From Chloroflexi bacterium OLB14 (lineage in GTDB: Bacteria > Chloroflexota > Anaerolineae > Anaerolineales > Villigracilaceae), in the NCBI GenBank assembly GCA_001567105.1, contig LMZR01000050.1:1-64000 (forward strand): a stretch of DNA of 64,000 nucleotides. Reading direction: 5' to 3'. The notes beneath the pieces are model-generated. The model ran no database searches. It had not been told where the DNA came from and was given only the letters and a program-made list of their open reading frames with translations. The position numbers were made by a program, and so were the translations under genes. Below are positions 18,544 through 26,806 of this stretch, one piece after another; position 1 is the first letter of the stretch, and each line of letters starts with the position of its first letter.

Positions 18544-18795
18544 AAAATTGATTTTAGCATAAGAAGTACATAAGAATATAAAATAGTCTGCTTGACTTTG
18601 CTTTCTTGCAAATGGTAATATGATTTTATATTTTGTAAACAAGACCTTTAGAAACTGTTTAATATTTTTTCATCCACTAATCTCCACGAATTTTCGCTAA
18701 TTAATCTTTTATTCGTGAGGATTAGTGTAGATTAGCGGAAGGTGTTTTTGACTTATTACAGGCTATTAAGGTCTATTAAAGATAGGTGAAAGAAA
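18544..18795. other. Divergent intergenic region with imperfect hairpin
   Basis: This 250-bp region separates divergent trmD and the TPR genes. It contains an imperfect inverted repeat (CACTAATCTCCACGAAT at about 18674 and ATTCGTGAGGATTAGTG at about 18711) followed by GATTAGCGGA. The same words occur at 22462-22525 between groES and groEL, so this is a dispersed element. No promoter is convincing. AGGTGA precedes the ATG at 18796. Confidence 0.5.
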
Positions 18796-20073
18796 ATGTA
18801 TTTACGTGGAAGTAAATGGAGTATGAATCAAAGACGCAAACGCCCGAATTGGTTTGCGATTATTGTTTTAAGTTTAGTGGTGCTGGGAGCATCATATGTG
18901 ACGCGCTACATCGTGCCGACAATTGCCCCGATTGGTGTGCCATCTCCTACGCCAACAGTTTCTGCAAATACACTTATTGCAGAAGCACAAAGTTTATTTG
19001 ATCAAGGCAAGTTGATTGCCGCCATTGATAAATATAAGCAAGCGATTGTTTCTTTACCAAATGACCCAACTACGCATATTAGAATGGCGCAAACTTTGGT
19101 GTTTGCAGGTAAATATAAAGAAGCGCAAACCTCTGCAGAAGACGCACTGCTGTTAAACCCAACTTATTCTATGGCGTTTGCTGTGCGGGCATGGGCATTA
19201 AGTTTTCAGGGTGAATATGTGGAGGCGGAGATAGACATCAAACGTGCGTTAGAGTTAGACCCCAATAACGCACTGGCACATGCCTATTATGTTGAAATTT
19301 TAATTAATTCTTACTATAGTGGCTTAGGTGGCTTTGATGATGTTGAACGTGCTATTGAAATCTCTCGTGTGGCACAAGCCCTTGCACCTGACACCTTAGA
19401 AACTCACCGTGCTCGCGGGCTTGTGTTAGAAGCTACTGGTAACTATGAAGAAGCTATCAAAGAATATGAAGCCGCGATTGCCATTAACCCAAACATTGCC
19501 GATTTATATTTATTAATTGGAGTGAATTATCGTATTTTAGGCGTGTACGACAAAGCTGAAGAATCTTTCACCCGCGCTATTGCCCTAAACCCCGAAGATG
19601 CCACACCTCATCTCTTACTCTCTAGAACGTATGCCACTATTGGTGAATATGGTAAAGCTCTTCAATATGCTGAAACTGCCGTCGGCATTAACCCTTCCGA
19701 TTCAAATTTACGCGGAAATCTCGGCGTTATGTACTATCGTAATGCCTTTTGGAGTGAAGCCGCTCAAGAACTTTCCTATGTGGTGACAGGTGGCTTAACC
19801 GATGATGGGCATGAAATGGAAGTAATTGAACTAACTTCTAGTTCAACGGCTCGAGTCGCTGAATATTATTTCACTTATGGGCTTGCCCTTTCTCGCTTGA
19901 ACCGTTGTGGCGAAGCATTGCAAATTGCCCAATTAATCATCTCCCGCATTCCATCAGATGAACTTTCAGTAGAAAACGCCAACGCCATTGTAGATAGATG
20001 CCAACAAAACTTGCAAGTGACTCCAACTTCGCCTCTGACCACGCCCATAGTTGATTCTACGCCCACGCCTTAA
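18796..20073 (+). CDS. Membrane-anchored TPR repeat protein 1
   Basis: A 425-residue protein with one N-terminal membrane helix (about residues 18-36: WFAIIVLSLVVLGASYVT), a Thr/Pro spacer, and then about eight TPR helix pairs. Recognisable repeat cores include AIDKYKQAIVSLPNDPTTHIRMAQ, AEIDIKRALELDPNNALAHAYY, AIKEYEAAIAINPNIADLYLL and AEESFTRAIALNPEDATPHLL. The tail is Thr/Pro-rich. The repeats face outside if the helix is a signal anchor. TPR proteins are protein-binding scaffolds; no partner is evident. It is followed 8 bp later by a paralogue, so the two are probably an operon formed by duplication. Confidence 0.8.
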   Translation: MYLRGSKWSMNQRRKRPNWFAIIVLSLVVLGASYVTRYIVPTIAPIGVPSPTPTVSANTLIAEAQSLFDQGKLIAAIDKYKQAIVSLPNDPTTHIRMAQTLVFAGKYKEAQTSAEDALLLNPTYSMAFAVRAWALSFQGEYVEAEIDIKRALELDPNNALAHAYYVEILINSYYSGLGGFDDVERAIEISRVAQALAPDTLETHRARGLVLEATGNYEEAIKEYEAAIAINPNIADLYLLIGVNYRILGVYDKAEESFTRAIALNPEDATPHLLLSRTYATIGEYGKALQYAETAVGINPSDSNLRGNLGVMYYRNAFWSEAAQELSYVVTGGLTDDGHEMEVIELTSSSTARVAEYYFTYGLALSRLNRCGEALQIAQLIISRIPSDELSVENANAIVDRCQQNLQVTPTSPLTTPIVDSTPTP

Positions 20074-20081
20074 TTTAACCT

Positions 20082-21497
20082 ATGAACATTTACCAAAGAA
20101 AAAATATCTTCCGAAAAAGAGAAAATACAAATATTTATCGTATGTTCTTTTTACTGGTATTCATCCTGGCTGGGGTGTGGTTAATTCGCTCCGTCTATCA
20201 AGGTGATGTGAAACCTTTATTTCTGCCAACGCCCACCGCCACACGTTTAGCAACATCCTATACCTTAGAAGGTGATGCGCACTTTACCGCAGGGCAATTA
20301 AATGCTTCCATCACCGCTTATAACGAAGCCGTGCGCGTTGACCCTAACAATGCCGAAGTATGGGCGCAACTTTCACGCGTGCAAACCTACTCAACAGCCT
20401 TGCTTGTTCGCCAAGAAGAAATTTTGACTCGCTTAGATGAAGCCGTAGCCTCTGCTGAAAAATCTATCGAGCTAAATCCAGATAGCAGTTACGCACATGC
20501 AGTCTACGCCTTTTCTTTAGATTGGAAAGCCTCCTACATTCAAGATGCACGTGAACGCCAAGCCTTGCTCACAAAATCTCAACAAGAAGCCACGCGTGCC
20601 TTGCAATTAGACAATACCAATACGCTGGCTCTAGCATTTTATGCTGAAGTATTAGTAGATCAACAACAATGGAATCAAGCCTCACAAATTATTGAGCAAG
20701 CCCTTGCTCAAGACCCTTCTTTGATGGACGTACACCGTGTCAACGCTTATGTATTGGAATCGTTAGGTGAATACGCACTCGCCATCGAATCCTATGATCG
20801 TGCCATTGCCATCTCACCAAACTTAACATTTTTATACATCCGTGCTGGTGCGGGTTATCGTCGTTTAGCATTTGATAGCCCCAACGAACAAGTACAAGAA
20901 GAATTGTTTGAAAAATCGTTAGAGTATTTTGCCCAAGCCGCCAGAATTAATGAACAACTTGGTGTAGAAGATCCTGGTCCATATCTTTCCATTGCCAGAA
21001 CTTATTCACAAATGGGGCAATTCTTCATTGCTATTCGTAACGTCCAAAAGACCATTGAGTTTCAACCCGATAACCCAGTTTATTATGGTGAATTAGGAAT
21101 GCTGTATCACAAAAACAGAAATTATGAAACAGGTATCCTTGCTTTCAAGTGTGCGATTAGAGGTTGTACTGCTGAAGAATCTTGTGCTGGGCGCGGTGGT
21201 TGTGGTGAAAGCGATATACCTGCCGCAGTGGTTGGCTTACCAATTTCTGGTGCTACCTATTATTACTACGACGTCTATGCTTCAGAGTTGGCGGCTCTTA
21301 GCACCACACGTGATAATAAATGTGCTGAAGCACTAGAGATTGCTAGGATTATCGAAACCTCAGAATATATTAGCGACCCAAACGTAGCGGCGGATATAGT
21401 GGTTGTGCGCAACATCTGCAATAGCTTAGACGAAAATATTCGACCGACAGCAACGCCTCAAGCCACACCGACAGTTGGCTCTACACCCACACCTTAG
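20082..21497 (+). CDS. Membrane-anchored TPR repeat protein 2
   Basis: A 471-residue paralogue of the preceding gene with the same plan: N-terminal helix (MFFLLVFILAGVWLI, about 20-34), a short Thr/Pro linker, about nine TPR units (SITAYNEAVRVDPNNAEVWAQL, SAEKSIELNPDSSYAHAVYA, AIESYDRAIAISPNLTFLYIRAG, AIRNVQKTIEFQPDNPVYYGELG) and a tail ending in TPTP. A Cys-rich loop (CAIRGCTAEESCAGRGGCGES) near residues 345-365 is absent from paralogue 1 and could form disulfides outside the cell. It lies 8 bp after paralogue 1. Confidence 0.8.
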   Translation: MNIYQRKNIFRKRENTNIYRMFFLLVFILAGVWLIRSVYQGDVKPLFLPTPTATRLATSYTLEGDAHFTAGQLNASITAYNEAVRVDPNNAEVWAQLSRVQTYSTALLVRQEEILTRLDEAVASAEKSIELNPDSSYAHAVYAFSLDWKASYIQDARERQALLTKSQQEATRALQLDNTNTLALAFYAEVLVDQQQWNQASQIIEQALAQDPSLMDVHRVNAYVLESLGEYALAIESYDRAIAISPNLTFLYIRAGAGYRRLAFDSPNEQVQEELFEKSLEYFAQAARINEQLGVEDPGPYLSIARTYSQMGQFFIAIRNVQKTIEFQPDNPVYYGELGMLYHKNRNYETGILAFKCAIRGCTAEESCAGRGGCGESDIPAAVVGLPISGATYYYYDVYASELAALSTTRDNKCAEALEIARIIETSEYISDPNVAADIVVVRNICNSLDENIRPTATPQATPTVGSTPTP

Positions 21498-21509
21498 GCA
21501 TAGCCTCAA

Positions 21510-21956
21510 ATGTTGATTCGGAAATTTGCACCCGAAGATCAAACAGCTACCAAAGCAATAATCTACGCAGGGCTAGCAGATTATTTTGAGTTTATTGACG
21601 AAACCCTAAACCCAGATTTAGATGATATCGCTTCATCTTTTGCTACAGGCTGTTTTTTAGTTGGTGAAGTGGATGGAGAAATTGTTGCCACAGGTGGATA
21701 TAAAAAATTTGATTCTGAAACTGTAAAAATTGAACGAGTTTCTGTTCACTCAAATTTTCGCAGGCTTGGTTTGGCATCTCAACTATTTAACGCATTAATT
21801 TCAGAGGCGAAAAAAGCAGGCTATAAACGAATAGTCTTAGAAACTACTTCAGATTGGGATAAAGCTATTAAATTTTGGCTTAAGAATGGTTTTCAGATTA
21901 CGCATGTGGATAACAGCGGAGATTGGTCTGAGACGTGGTTTGAACGGCAAATATAA
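21510..21956 (+). CDS. GNAT family N-acetyltransferase
   Basis: A 148-residue single-domain GNAT acyltransferase. Motif A, which grips the acetyl-CoA pyrophosphate, is IERVSVHSNFRRLGLASQLFNALISEAKKAGYKRIVLET (R/Q-x-x-G-x-A as RRLGLA). The N-terminal strand MLIRKFAPEDQTATKAII and the late ..WDKAIKFWLKNGFQ motif B are also normal. The acceptor is unknown. It begins 12 bp after the TPR gene and could be co-transcribed. There is no long terminator before the groES promoter. Confidence 0.85.
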   Translation: MLIRKFAPEDQTATKAIIYAGLADYFEFIDETLNPDLDDIASSFATGCFLVGEVDGEIVATGGYKKFDSETVKIERVSVHSNFRRLGLASQLFNALISEAKKAGYKRIVLETTSDWDKAIKFWLKNGFQITHVDNSGDWSETWFERQI

Positions 21957-22039
21957 GGCTGAGGTGCAGAACCAAGCATCTGCTAGGTGAGAGGCGCAGG
22001 CTTGTCATCAGATTTGTGTAAGAATTTTTGTTAATCCTC

Positions 22040-22068
22040 TTGACTTTGCTTCTTTAAGTGAGTAAGAT
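22040..22068 (+). promoter_or_regulatory. Vegetative-type promoter of groESL
   Basis: TTGACT (22040-22045), a 17-bp spacer and TAAGAT (22063-22068) closely match a housekeeping sigma-factor promoter. The CIRCE operator begins six bases downstream, covering the expected transcription start. Confidence 0.8.
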
Positions 22069-22073
22069 TGCCT

Positions 22074-22100
22074 TTAGCACTCGATTGACTGGAGTGCTAA
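22074..22100 (+). promoter_or_regulatory. CIRCE operator (HrcA binding site)
   Basis: TTAGCACTC-GATTGACTG-GAGTGCTAA is an exact match to the CIRCE consensus (9-bp arms, 9-bp spacer). HrcA binds it and represses groESL until GroEL becomes titrated by unfolded proteins. The hrcA gene itself is not in this window. Confidence 0.97.
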
Positions 22101-22150
22101 TTGTGTGTTTATTCAAAAATTTTAATTAATCCTAATTGGAGGCATAAGAA

Positions 22151-22453
22151 ATGGCAAAAGCAAATGTATCGTTTAAGCCTTTGGGTAGCCGTGTGTTGGT
22201 AGAACCCATTGAGCAAGAGGAAATGACCGCAAGCGGCATTATTCTTCCTGAAACCGCGAAGGAAAAGCCACAACAAGGTAAGGTGTTGGCGGCTGGACCT
22301 GGCGACCGCAATGAAGATGGTGACCGCATGGCAATGGATGTAAAAGTTGGTGACACAATTTTGTTCGCCAAGTATTCTGGCACCGAAGTGAAAATGGATG
22401 GCAAGAAATTGCTCATCTTGCGCGAAAGCGATATTCTCGGAATTGTTGGATAA
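22151..22453 (+). CDS. groES: Co-chaperonin GroES
   Basis: GroES is the heptameric lid of the GroEL folding chamber. The 100-residue product has [45 protein letters not shown] (mobile loop centred on SGIILPET) and [39 protein letters not shown] lies nine bases before the ATG. It is the first gene behind the CIRCE-controlled promoter and is followed by groEL after a 94-bp spacer. Confidence 0.97.
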   Translation: MAKANVSFKPLGSRVLVEPIEQEEMTASGIILPETAKEKPQQGKVLAAGPGDRNEDGDRMAMDVKVGDTILFAKYSGTEVKMDGKKLLILRESDILGIVG

Positions 22454-22461
22454 AAAATTTG

Positions 22462-22525
22462 AATCCGCGAATTTACGCTAATCTTCAAAAATAATTTTTT
22501 AGCGAAGATTGGTGATGATTAGCGG
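22462..22525. repeat. Hairpin between groES and groEL
   Basis: AATCCGCGAATTTACGCTAATCTTC is loosely complementary to GAAGATTGGTGATGATTAGCGGAT across an AT-rich loop. It shares words (GATTAGCGGA, CGCTAAT) with the element at 18670-18740. Its position suggests an RNA processing or stability element. Confidence 0.5.
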
Positions 22526-22547
22526 ATAACTAAAAAAGGAATTAACT

Positions 22548-24209
22548 ATGGCAGCAAAACAATTAGTATTTTCAGAAGAAGCCCGCCGCAAGCTTAAGAA
22601 CGGTATGAATGTTGTGGCAAATGCAGTTTCTGCAACTTTGGGACCAAAAGGTCGCAACGTGGCAGTTGACCGAAAATTCGGTTCCCCAACCATTACACAT
22701 GATGGCGTTTCAGTAGCCAAAGAAATTGAATTGGAAGATCCATTTGAAAACATGGGCGCACAACTTCTTAAAGAAGCCGCCTCCAAAACCAATGACATTG
22801 CTGGTGATGGTACAACCACATCCACCGTTTTGGCTCATGCTATTGTGAACGAAGGTTTGAAGGCTTTGGAAGCAGGTTACAACCCAATGCTTTTGAAACG
22901 TGGTATTGAACTCGCTACCGAAACTGTGGTGGCTGAACTTAAGAAAAACTCTGTCAAGATTGATACCAAAGAAGAAATTGCTTCTGTGGCTACCAACTCT
23001 GCAGCAGATGCAGAAGTGGGTCAATTGATTGCAGACGTGATGGACAAAGTCGGTAAAGATGGCGTGATCACTGTTGAAGAATCAAAGACCATGCAATTTG
23101 AAACAGAATTTGTAGAAGGTATGCAATTTGATCGTGGCTATCTTTCTCCATACTTCATCACCAGTGCTGAAAACATGGAAGCCCAAATCAGCGATGCATA
23201 TGTGTTGATTTATGACAAGAAAATTTCTGCCGCACAAGATATTGTGCCTTTGCTCGAAAAACTCGTGCAACTCGGCAAACGCGAACTCGTCATCATTGCT
23301 GAAGATGTAGATGGCGAAGCACTTGCAACATTAATCCTCAACAAGATTCGTGGCATGTTAAACGTGTTAGCAATCAAAGCCCCAGGTTTTGGTGATCGCC
23401 GCAAAGCCATGTTACAAGATATTGCTGTATTAACTGCTGGGCAAGTTGTTTCAGAAGAAATGGGACGCAAACTCGAATCTGTCACCATTCAAGATTTAGG
23501 TCGTGCAGAAAAAGTTGTCTCTGACAAAGAAAATACAACCATCGTTGGTGGCAAAGGCAAGAAAGCCGACATCGAAGGTCGCATTAAAGAAATTCGCATT
23601 GAAATTGACAAAAGCACAAGCGATTACGACAAAGAAAAACTTCAAGAACGCTTAGCAAAATTAAGCGGTGGCGTTGCTATCATCCGCGTAGGTGCTGCAA
23701 CTGAAACCGAAATGAAAGAAAAGAAACACCGCGTAGAAGATGCCTTATCTGCCGCACGCGCCGCAGTTGAAGAAGGTATCGTTCCTGGTGGTGAAATTTC
23801 TCTCATCAATGCCGCTGGCAAATTAGATAAACTTGCTAAGAATCAAAGCGATGATGAAAACGAAGAAGTTAAAGTTGGCATCAACATCATCAAGAAAGCA
23901 CTCGAAGCCCCAATTCGTAAACTCGCTTCAAACGCTGGTCAAGATGGCTCCGTCATCATTGACACCGTCCGCCGCACTGCTGCTGAAAAGAAAAATGTCA
24001 ACATTGGTTACAACGTATTAACCGATGAATATACCGACATGATCAAAGCAGGCGTGATTGACCCCGTCAAAGTGGTTCGTGGCGCACTTGAAAATGCTTC
24101 ATCCATTGCCGCTATGATGCTCACCACGGATGTGCTCATCACCGATATGCCTGAAAAAGATAAAGCCCCTGCTATGCCTCCTGGTGGCATGGGTGGTATG
24201 GATTATTAA
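22548..24209 (+). CDS. groEL: Chaperonin GroEL
   Basis: The 553-residue product is a full-length group I chaperonin that folds proteins in the cytoplasm with ATP and GroES. It shows [67 protein letters not shown] nucleotide-binding sequence (GDGTTTS at about 85-91), the apical domain ([10 protein letters not shown] region) and the C-terminal GG-M tail (GGMGGMDY). A short SD (AAGGA) precedes the ATG. The frame is unbroken, unlike many genes in this window. Confidence 0.98.
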   Translation: MAAKQLVFSEEARRKLKNGMNVVANAVSATLGPKGRNVAVDRKFGSPTITHDGVSVAKEIELEDPFENMGAQLLKEAASKTNDIAGDGTTTSTVLAHAIVNEGLKALEAGYNPMLLKRGIELATETVVAELKKNSVKIDTKEEIASVATNSAADAEVGQLIADVMDKVGKDGVITVEESKTMQFETEFVEGMQFDRGYLSPYFITSAENMEAQISDAYVLIYDKKISAAQDIVPLLEKLVQLGKRELVIIAEDVDGEALATLILNKIRGMLNVLAIKAPGFGDRRKAMLQDIAVLTAGQVVSEEMGRKLESVTIQDLGRAEKVVSDKENTTIVGGKGKKADIEGRIKEIRIEIDKSTSDYDKEKLQERLAKLSGGVAIIRVGAATETEMKEKKHRVEDALSAARAAVEEGIVPGGEISLINAAGKLDKLAKNQSDDENEEVKVGINIIKKALEAPIRKLASNAGQDGSVIIDTVRRTAAEKKNVNIGYNVLTDEYTDMIKAGVIDPVKVVRGALENASSIAAMMLTTDVLITDMPEKDKAPAMPPGGMGGMDY

Positions 24210-24250
24210 TTCAAGTAAGCAAGTATACAGGTACACAAGTATACAAATTT

Positions 24251-24279
24251 GTAGAGACACGGCGACGCCGTGTCTCTAC
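24251..24279. repeat. Dispersed palindrome, GTAGAGACACGGCG family, copy 1
   Basis: GTAGAGACACGGCG-A-CGCCGTGTCTCTAC has 14-bp perfect arms around one base. It lies 42 bp after groEL and is followed by TTTTTT, so it can serve as the groESL terminator. Related copies are at 29443, 44576 and 46535. Confidence 0.8.
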
Positions 24280-24301
24280 TTTTTTAATTTATAATTTCAT
24301 A

Positions 24302-25147
24302 ATGCGATTTTATGTGACTCTTTTACTGGCTTTTGGATTAACCGCTTGCGCCTCTTTCGGGACCTCCAACACGCCAACACCCACCCAACCGACTTCTACG
24401 CCTGTGCCTCCATCTCCTACTCCTCCGCCATCTGTGGCGATGGTAAACGGAGAATACATTACGATATCTGAATTTCAAGCGGAATTAGCGCGTTATAAAA
24501 CGGCTTTCCCCACTGCAGATGACACACAAGCCACACAAACTGTTTTGGAAGATTTAATCGCTCAATATTTATTAGCACAAGCCGCACGCCAAAATAATTT
24601 TGAGGTAACAGAAGCAGACCTCCAGTCACGCATTGAAGCGTTAGGCAGTCCAGAGGCAATTTCCCAATGGCAATCCGCTTTCGGGTATGATGATGCCTCA
24701 TTTCGAATCATCTTAAAAAGAAGTATCGAATCAGCATGGATGCGTGACAAAATCATTGCGGATGTGCCAAGTGTGATGGAGCAGATTCATCTAAAACAAA
24801 TTTTGACCTATAATGAAGCCGATGCTCAACTGGTTTTGCAAAACTTAAATGCTGGGCAAGATTTTGATGAATTAGCAAAAATTTACGACCCCGTTACAAA
24901 TGGCGAGTTAGGCTGGGTGCCTCAAGGTTATTTGTTAGATGAAAAAGCAGACCAAGCCGTGTTTGCATTACAAACTGGCGAAGTGACTGGTATTATTTCA
25001 ACCGAAGCAGGCTTTCATATTTTCAAAGCAGTTGAACGTGCTGAGCATGAATTAACACCTGATGCTTTAATAACAATGCAAGAGTTAGCATTAAACAATT
25101 GGATTGCCAAACAAAAAGAAAAAAGTAATATTGTTTTAACACCTTAA
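24302..25147 (+). CDS. Parvulin-type peptidyl-prolyl isomerase lipoprotein (PrsA/SurA-like)
   Basis: A 281-residue exported lipoprotein: signal peptide with lipobox FGLTACAS, Thr/Pro linker, then an N-terminal chaperone region (VAMVNGEYITISEFQAELARYK, ATQTVLEDLIAQYLLAQAARQNNFEVTEADLQSRIEAL). A parvulin domain follows at about 160-265 (IHLKQILTYNEADAQLVLQNLNAGQDFDELAKIY, GELGWVPQGYL, FALQTGEVTGIISTEAGFHIFKAVE). It should assist folding of exported proteins at the outer face of the membrane, perhaps including the lipoproteins encoded nearby. Length is normal for PrsA-type proteins. Confidence 0.88.
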   Translation: MRFYVTLLLAFGLTACASFGTSNTPTPTQPTSTPVPPSPTPPPSVAMVNGEYITISEFQAELARYKTAFPTADDTQATQTVLEDLIAQYLLAQAARQNNFEVTEADLQSRIEALGSPEAISQWQSAFGYDDASFRIILKRSIESAWMRDKIIADVPSVMEQIHLKQILTYNEADAQLVLQNLNAGQDFDELAKIYDPVTNGELGWVPQGYLLDEKADQAVFALQTGEVTGIISTEAGFHIFKAVERAEHELTPDALITMQELALNNWIAKQKEKSNIVLTP

Positions 25148-25219
25148 GAACTTAACCGCAGAAATTACGAAGATTTTCTCAATAATCTTTGTGACAATTG
25201 AATTTAGAGCAGTAAATTT

Positions 25220-25266
25220 GTAGGTCATGCCTAAAGCGTGACTGTCACGTCGAAAACATGACCTAC
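25220..25266. repeat. Dispersed palindrome, GTAGGTCACG family, copy 1
   Basis: GTAGGTCATG and CATGACCTAC form the outer arms, with an inner CGTGAC-T-GTCACG palindrome between them. Related copies are at 26780-26806 and 52683-52729. Confidence 0.65.
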
Positions 25267-25287
25267 ACTTAATTTTGGAGTAAACAA

Positions 25288-26010
25288 ATGAGTAAATATG
25301 ATTTCGATAACAAACCAAAATCTCGTTTAGATCTATGGGATCTACTCAGTATTCTGACATTGATACTGACATTGTGCATCGGTTTATATTTTGTGGCTAT
25401 CTTTGTATCACCAGACGCACCATACAACCCATTTAGCCCATCCCGTGCTTTTGCAGGGCAATTACCAACTGCAACAATCACTCCCATCCAATTACTACCA
25501 ACTTGGACTCCCACACAAGCTGTTGTTACCGAAACTCCCACAGTAACTTTAGTGCCAACTTTTACATTAGAACCTTCACCAACTTTAGTTTCATTAATCA
25601 CTCCATCTAAAACCCCAACGCCAACTGCTACACCCAAAGCCCCATTCGCTGCTACTGTTACTTATATTGATAGCACCATCATTCATCCTGATGCTGCCTG
25701 CAATTGGCAAGGTGTGGCTGGCACAATTGTGGATGCTAAAAATGCAGATATGATTGGCATCACTGTTCGCCTGACAGGCTTTTATAACGGCAAAACAAAA
25801 AATGAATTAACTGTTAGTGGTATTTCACCTGCCTTTGGGAAATCTGGCTTTGAGTTTTTCTTAAGTGCCGTGCCTGTTTCATCTGATGGGTTATTAACTA
25901 TTCAAATTTTAGACCAAGCAGGCTTACCTCTTTCAAGCATCATTGAAATTGATACATTCAGTGACTGTTCAAAAAATTTAGTGTTGGTCAAGTTTAAGAA
26001 AAATCCGTAG
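25288..26010 (+). CDS. Single-pass membrane protein with Thr/Pro linker and unknown beta domain
   Basis: A 240-residue protein of unknown function. A short cytoplasmic N-terminus (MSKYDFDNKPKSRLDL) is followed by one membrane helix (about 20-42), a Thr/Pro-rich stalk (about 60-120) and a C-terminal extracytoplasmic domain of about 110 residues. That domain's strands read CNWQGVAGTIVDAKNADMIGITVRL, GISPAFGKSGFEFFLSAVP and LTIQILDQAGLPLSSIIEIDTF. It looks like an Ig-like or FxLYD-like sandwich with two Cys (near 132 and 227) that could pair. The architecture matches the lipoproteins upstream, but the anchor is a helix rather than a lipid. Confidence 0.65.
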   Translation: MSKYDFDNKPKSRLDLWDLLSILTLILTLCIGLYFVAIFVSPDAPYNPFSPSRAFAGQLPTATITPIQLLPTWTPTQAVVTETPTVTLVPTFTLEPSPTLVSLITPSKTPTPTATPKAPFAATVTYIDSTIIHPDAACNWQGVAGTIVDAKNADMIGITVRLTGFYNGKTKNELTVSGISPAFGKSGFEFFLSAVPVSSDGLLTIQILDQAGLPLSSIIEIDTFSDCSKNLVLVKFKKNP

Positions 26011-26052
26011 GGGAAAAGTAAACAAGTAAACAGATAGACAAGTAAATGATAG

Positions 26053-26096
26053 CAGACGAGTAATGAGTTATGAAGGCTCATTACTCGTTTTTTATT
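26053..26096 (+). terminator. Intrinsic terminator
   Basis: ACGAGTAATGAG-TTATGAAGG-CTCATTACTCGT followed by TTTTTATTTT is a strong 12-bp stem with a T tract, about 45 bp after the upstream gene. Confidence 0.88.
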
Positions 26097-26154
26097 TTGA
26101 TTCACGCTTCAACCTTGCAGGATGTTTGATTCTGCACCTCAACATTTTCCTACT

Positions 26155-26202
26155 TGACAAATCCCTATTTCACGCCTAAAATCCATTTCGATACTTATCG
26201 AA
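26155..26202 (+). promoter_or_regulatory. Promoter and palindromic operator of the ArsR/DUF2087 regulator
   Basis: TTGACA (26155-26160), a 16-bp spacer and TAAAAT (26177-26182) form a good promoter. Just downstream lies a perfect inverted repeat TTCGAT-ACTT-ATCGAA (26187-26202), at the expected start of transcription. This is the usual place and size for an ArsR-type autorepressor site. That the neighbouring protein binds it is inferred. Confidence 0.7.
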
Positions 26203-26223
26203 TTAAATTTACGGATGTGAAAC

Positions 26224-26775
26224 ATGAACCAAATACTTGATTTTGCCAAAGCCCTCGCTGATGCCAACCGACTCAAAATTGTCGGGTTACTAGTGCAACA
26301 ACCTTATAGTGTAGAAGAACTTGCCGCATTATTAAATTTGAAAGCCTCTACGGTTTCTCATCACCTTTCTAAACTTTCACAAGTTGGTTTGGTGAATGCC
26401 AAAACAGAGAGTTATTACAACGTCTATCAATTAGATGAAAAGGCATTGGAAAATAAATCCAAAAGTTTGTTCTCGCAAGAAAATTTATCCGCCTCTGTAG
26501 CAGATATAGATGCAGATGCTTATGATAATAAAGTTTTAAAAGATTATGTAAAAAAAGACGGCAGTTTGAAAACAATCCCTGCTCAACAAAAAAAGTTAGA
26601 AGCGATTTTGAGATATATCGTCAAATCTTTCAAAGTTGGTAAACGCTATACTGAAAAACAAGTTAACGAAATTTTGAGTAAATATCATGAAGATACTGCT
26701 TCACTACGCCGTGAATTAATTGGATTCAAGTTAATGAAGCGCGAAGGTGGCGGTGGAGAATATTGGCGAGAATAA
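26224..26775 (+). CDS. ArsR-family transcriptional regulator with DUF2087 domain
   Basis: A 183-residue cytoplasmic regulator. The N-terminal winged helix (about 1-85) is ArsR-like: AKALADANRLKIVGLLVQQPYSVEELAALLNLKASTVSHHLSKLSQVGLVN. The C-terminal part (about 110-183) matches DUF2087: KTIPAQQKKLEAILRYIVKSFKVGKRYTEKQVNEILSKYHEDTASLRRELIGFKLMKREGGGGEYWR. It has no Cys-rich metal site in the recognition helix, so the signal is unknown. A palindrome lies between its promoter and its start, which suggests self-repression. It has no obvious target operon beside it. Confidence 0.85.
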   Translation: MNQILDFAKALADANRLKIVGLLVQQPYSVEELAALLNLKASTVSHHLSKLSQVGLVNAKTESYYNVYQLDEKALENKSKSLFSQENLSASVADIDADAYDNKVLKDYVKKDGSLKTIPAQQKKLEAILRYIVKSFKVGKRYTEKQVNEILSKYHEDTASLRRELIGFKLMKREGGGGEYWRE

Positions 26776-26779
26776 AAAA

Positions 26780-26806
26780 GTAGGTCACGTTTCAAACGTG
26801 ACCTAC
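26780..26806. repeat. Dispersed palindrome, GTAGGTCACG family, copy 2
   Basis: GTAGGTCACGTTT-C-AAACGTGACCTAC is a perfect 13-bp stem with a one-base centre. It sits between convergent genes and contains the stop codon (26803-26805) of the DUF711 gene, so the insertion reshaped that gene's 3' end. Confidence 0.8.

Noticed and set aside
18544..18642. 33-codon N-terminal extension of TrmD
   Set aside because: TrmD proteins begin at [11 protein letters not shown]; the extension is not family-like.
21957..22020. TGAGGTGCAGAA, complementary to TTCTGCACCTCA near 26129
   Set aside because: Only 12 bases match and they are 4 kb apart; too short to call a repeat without a genome-wide count.
26012..26050. 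GTAAACA/GTATACA-like direct repeats after 26010 and after groEL
   Set aside because: Loose AT-rich similarity; no clear unit length.
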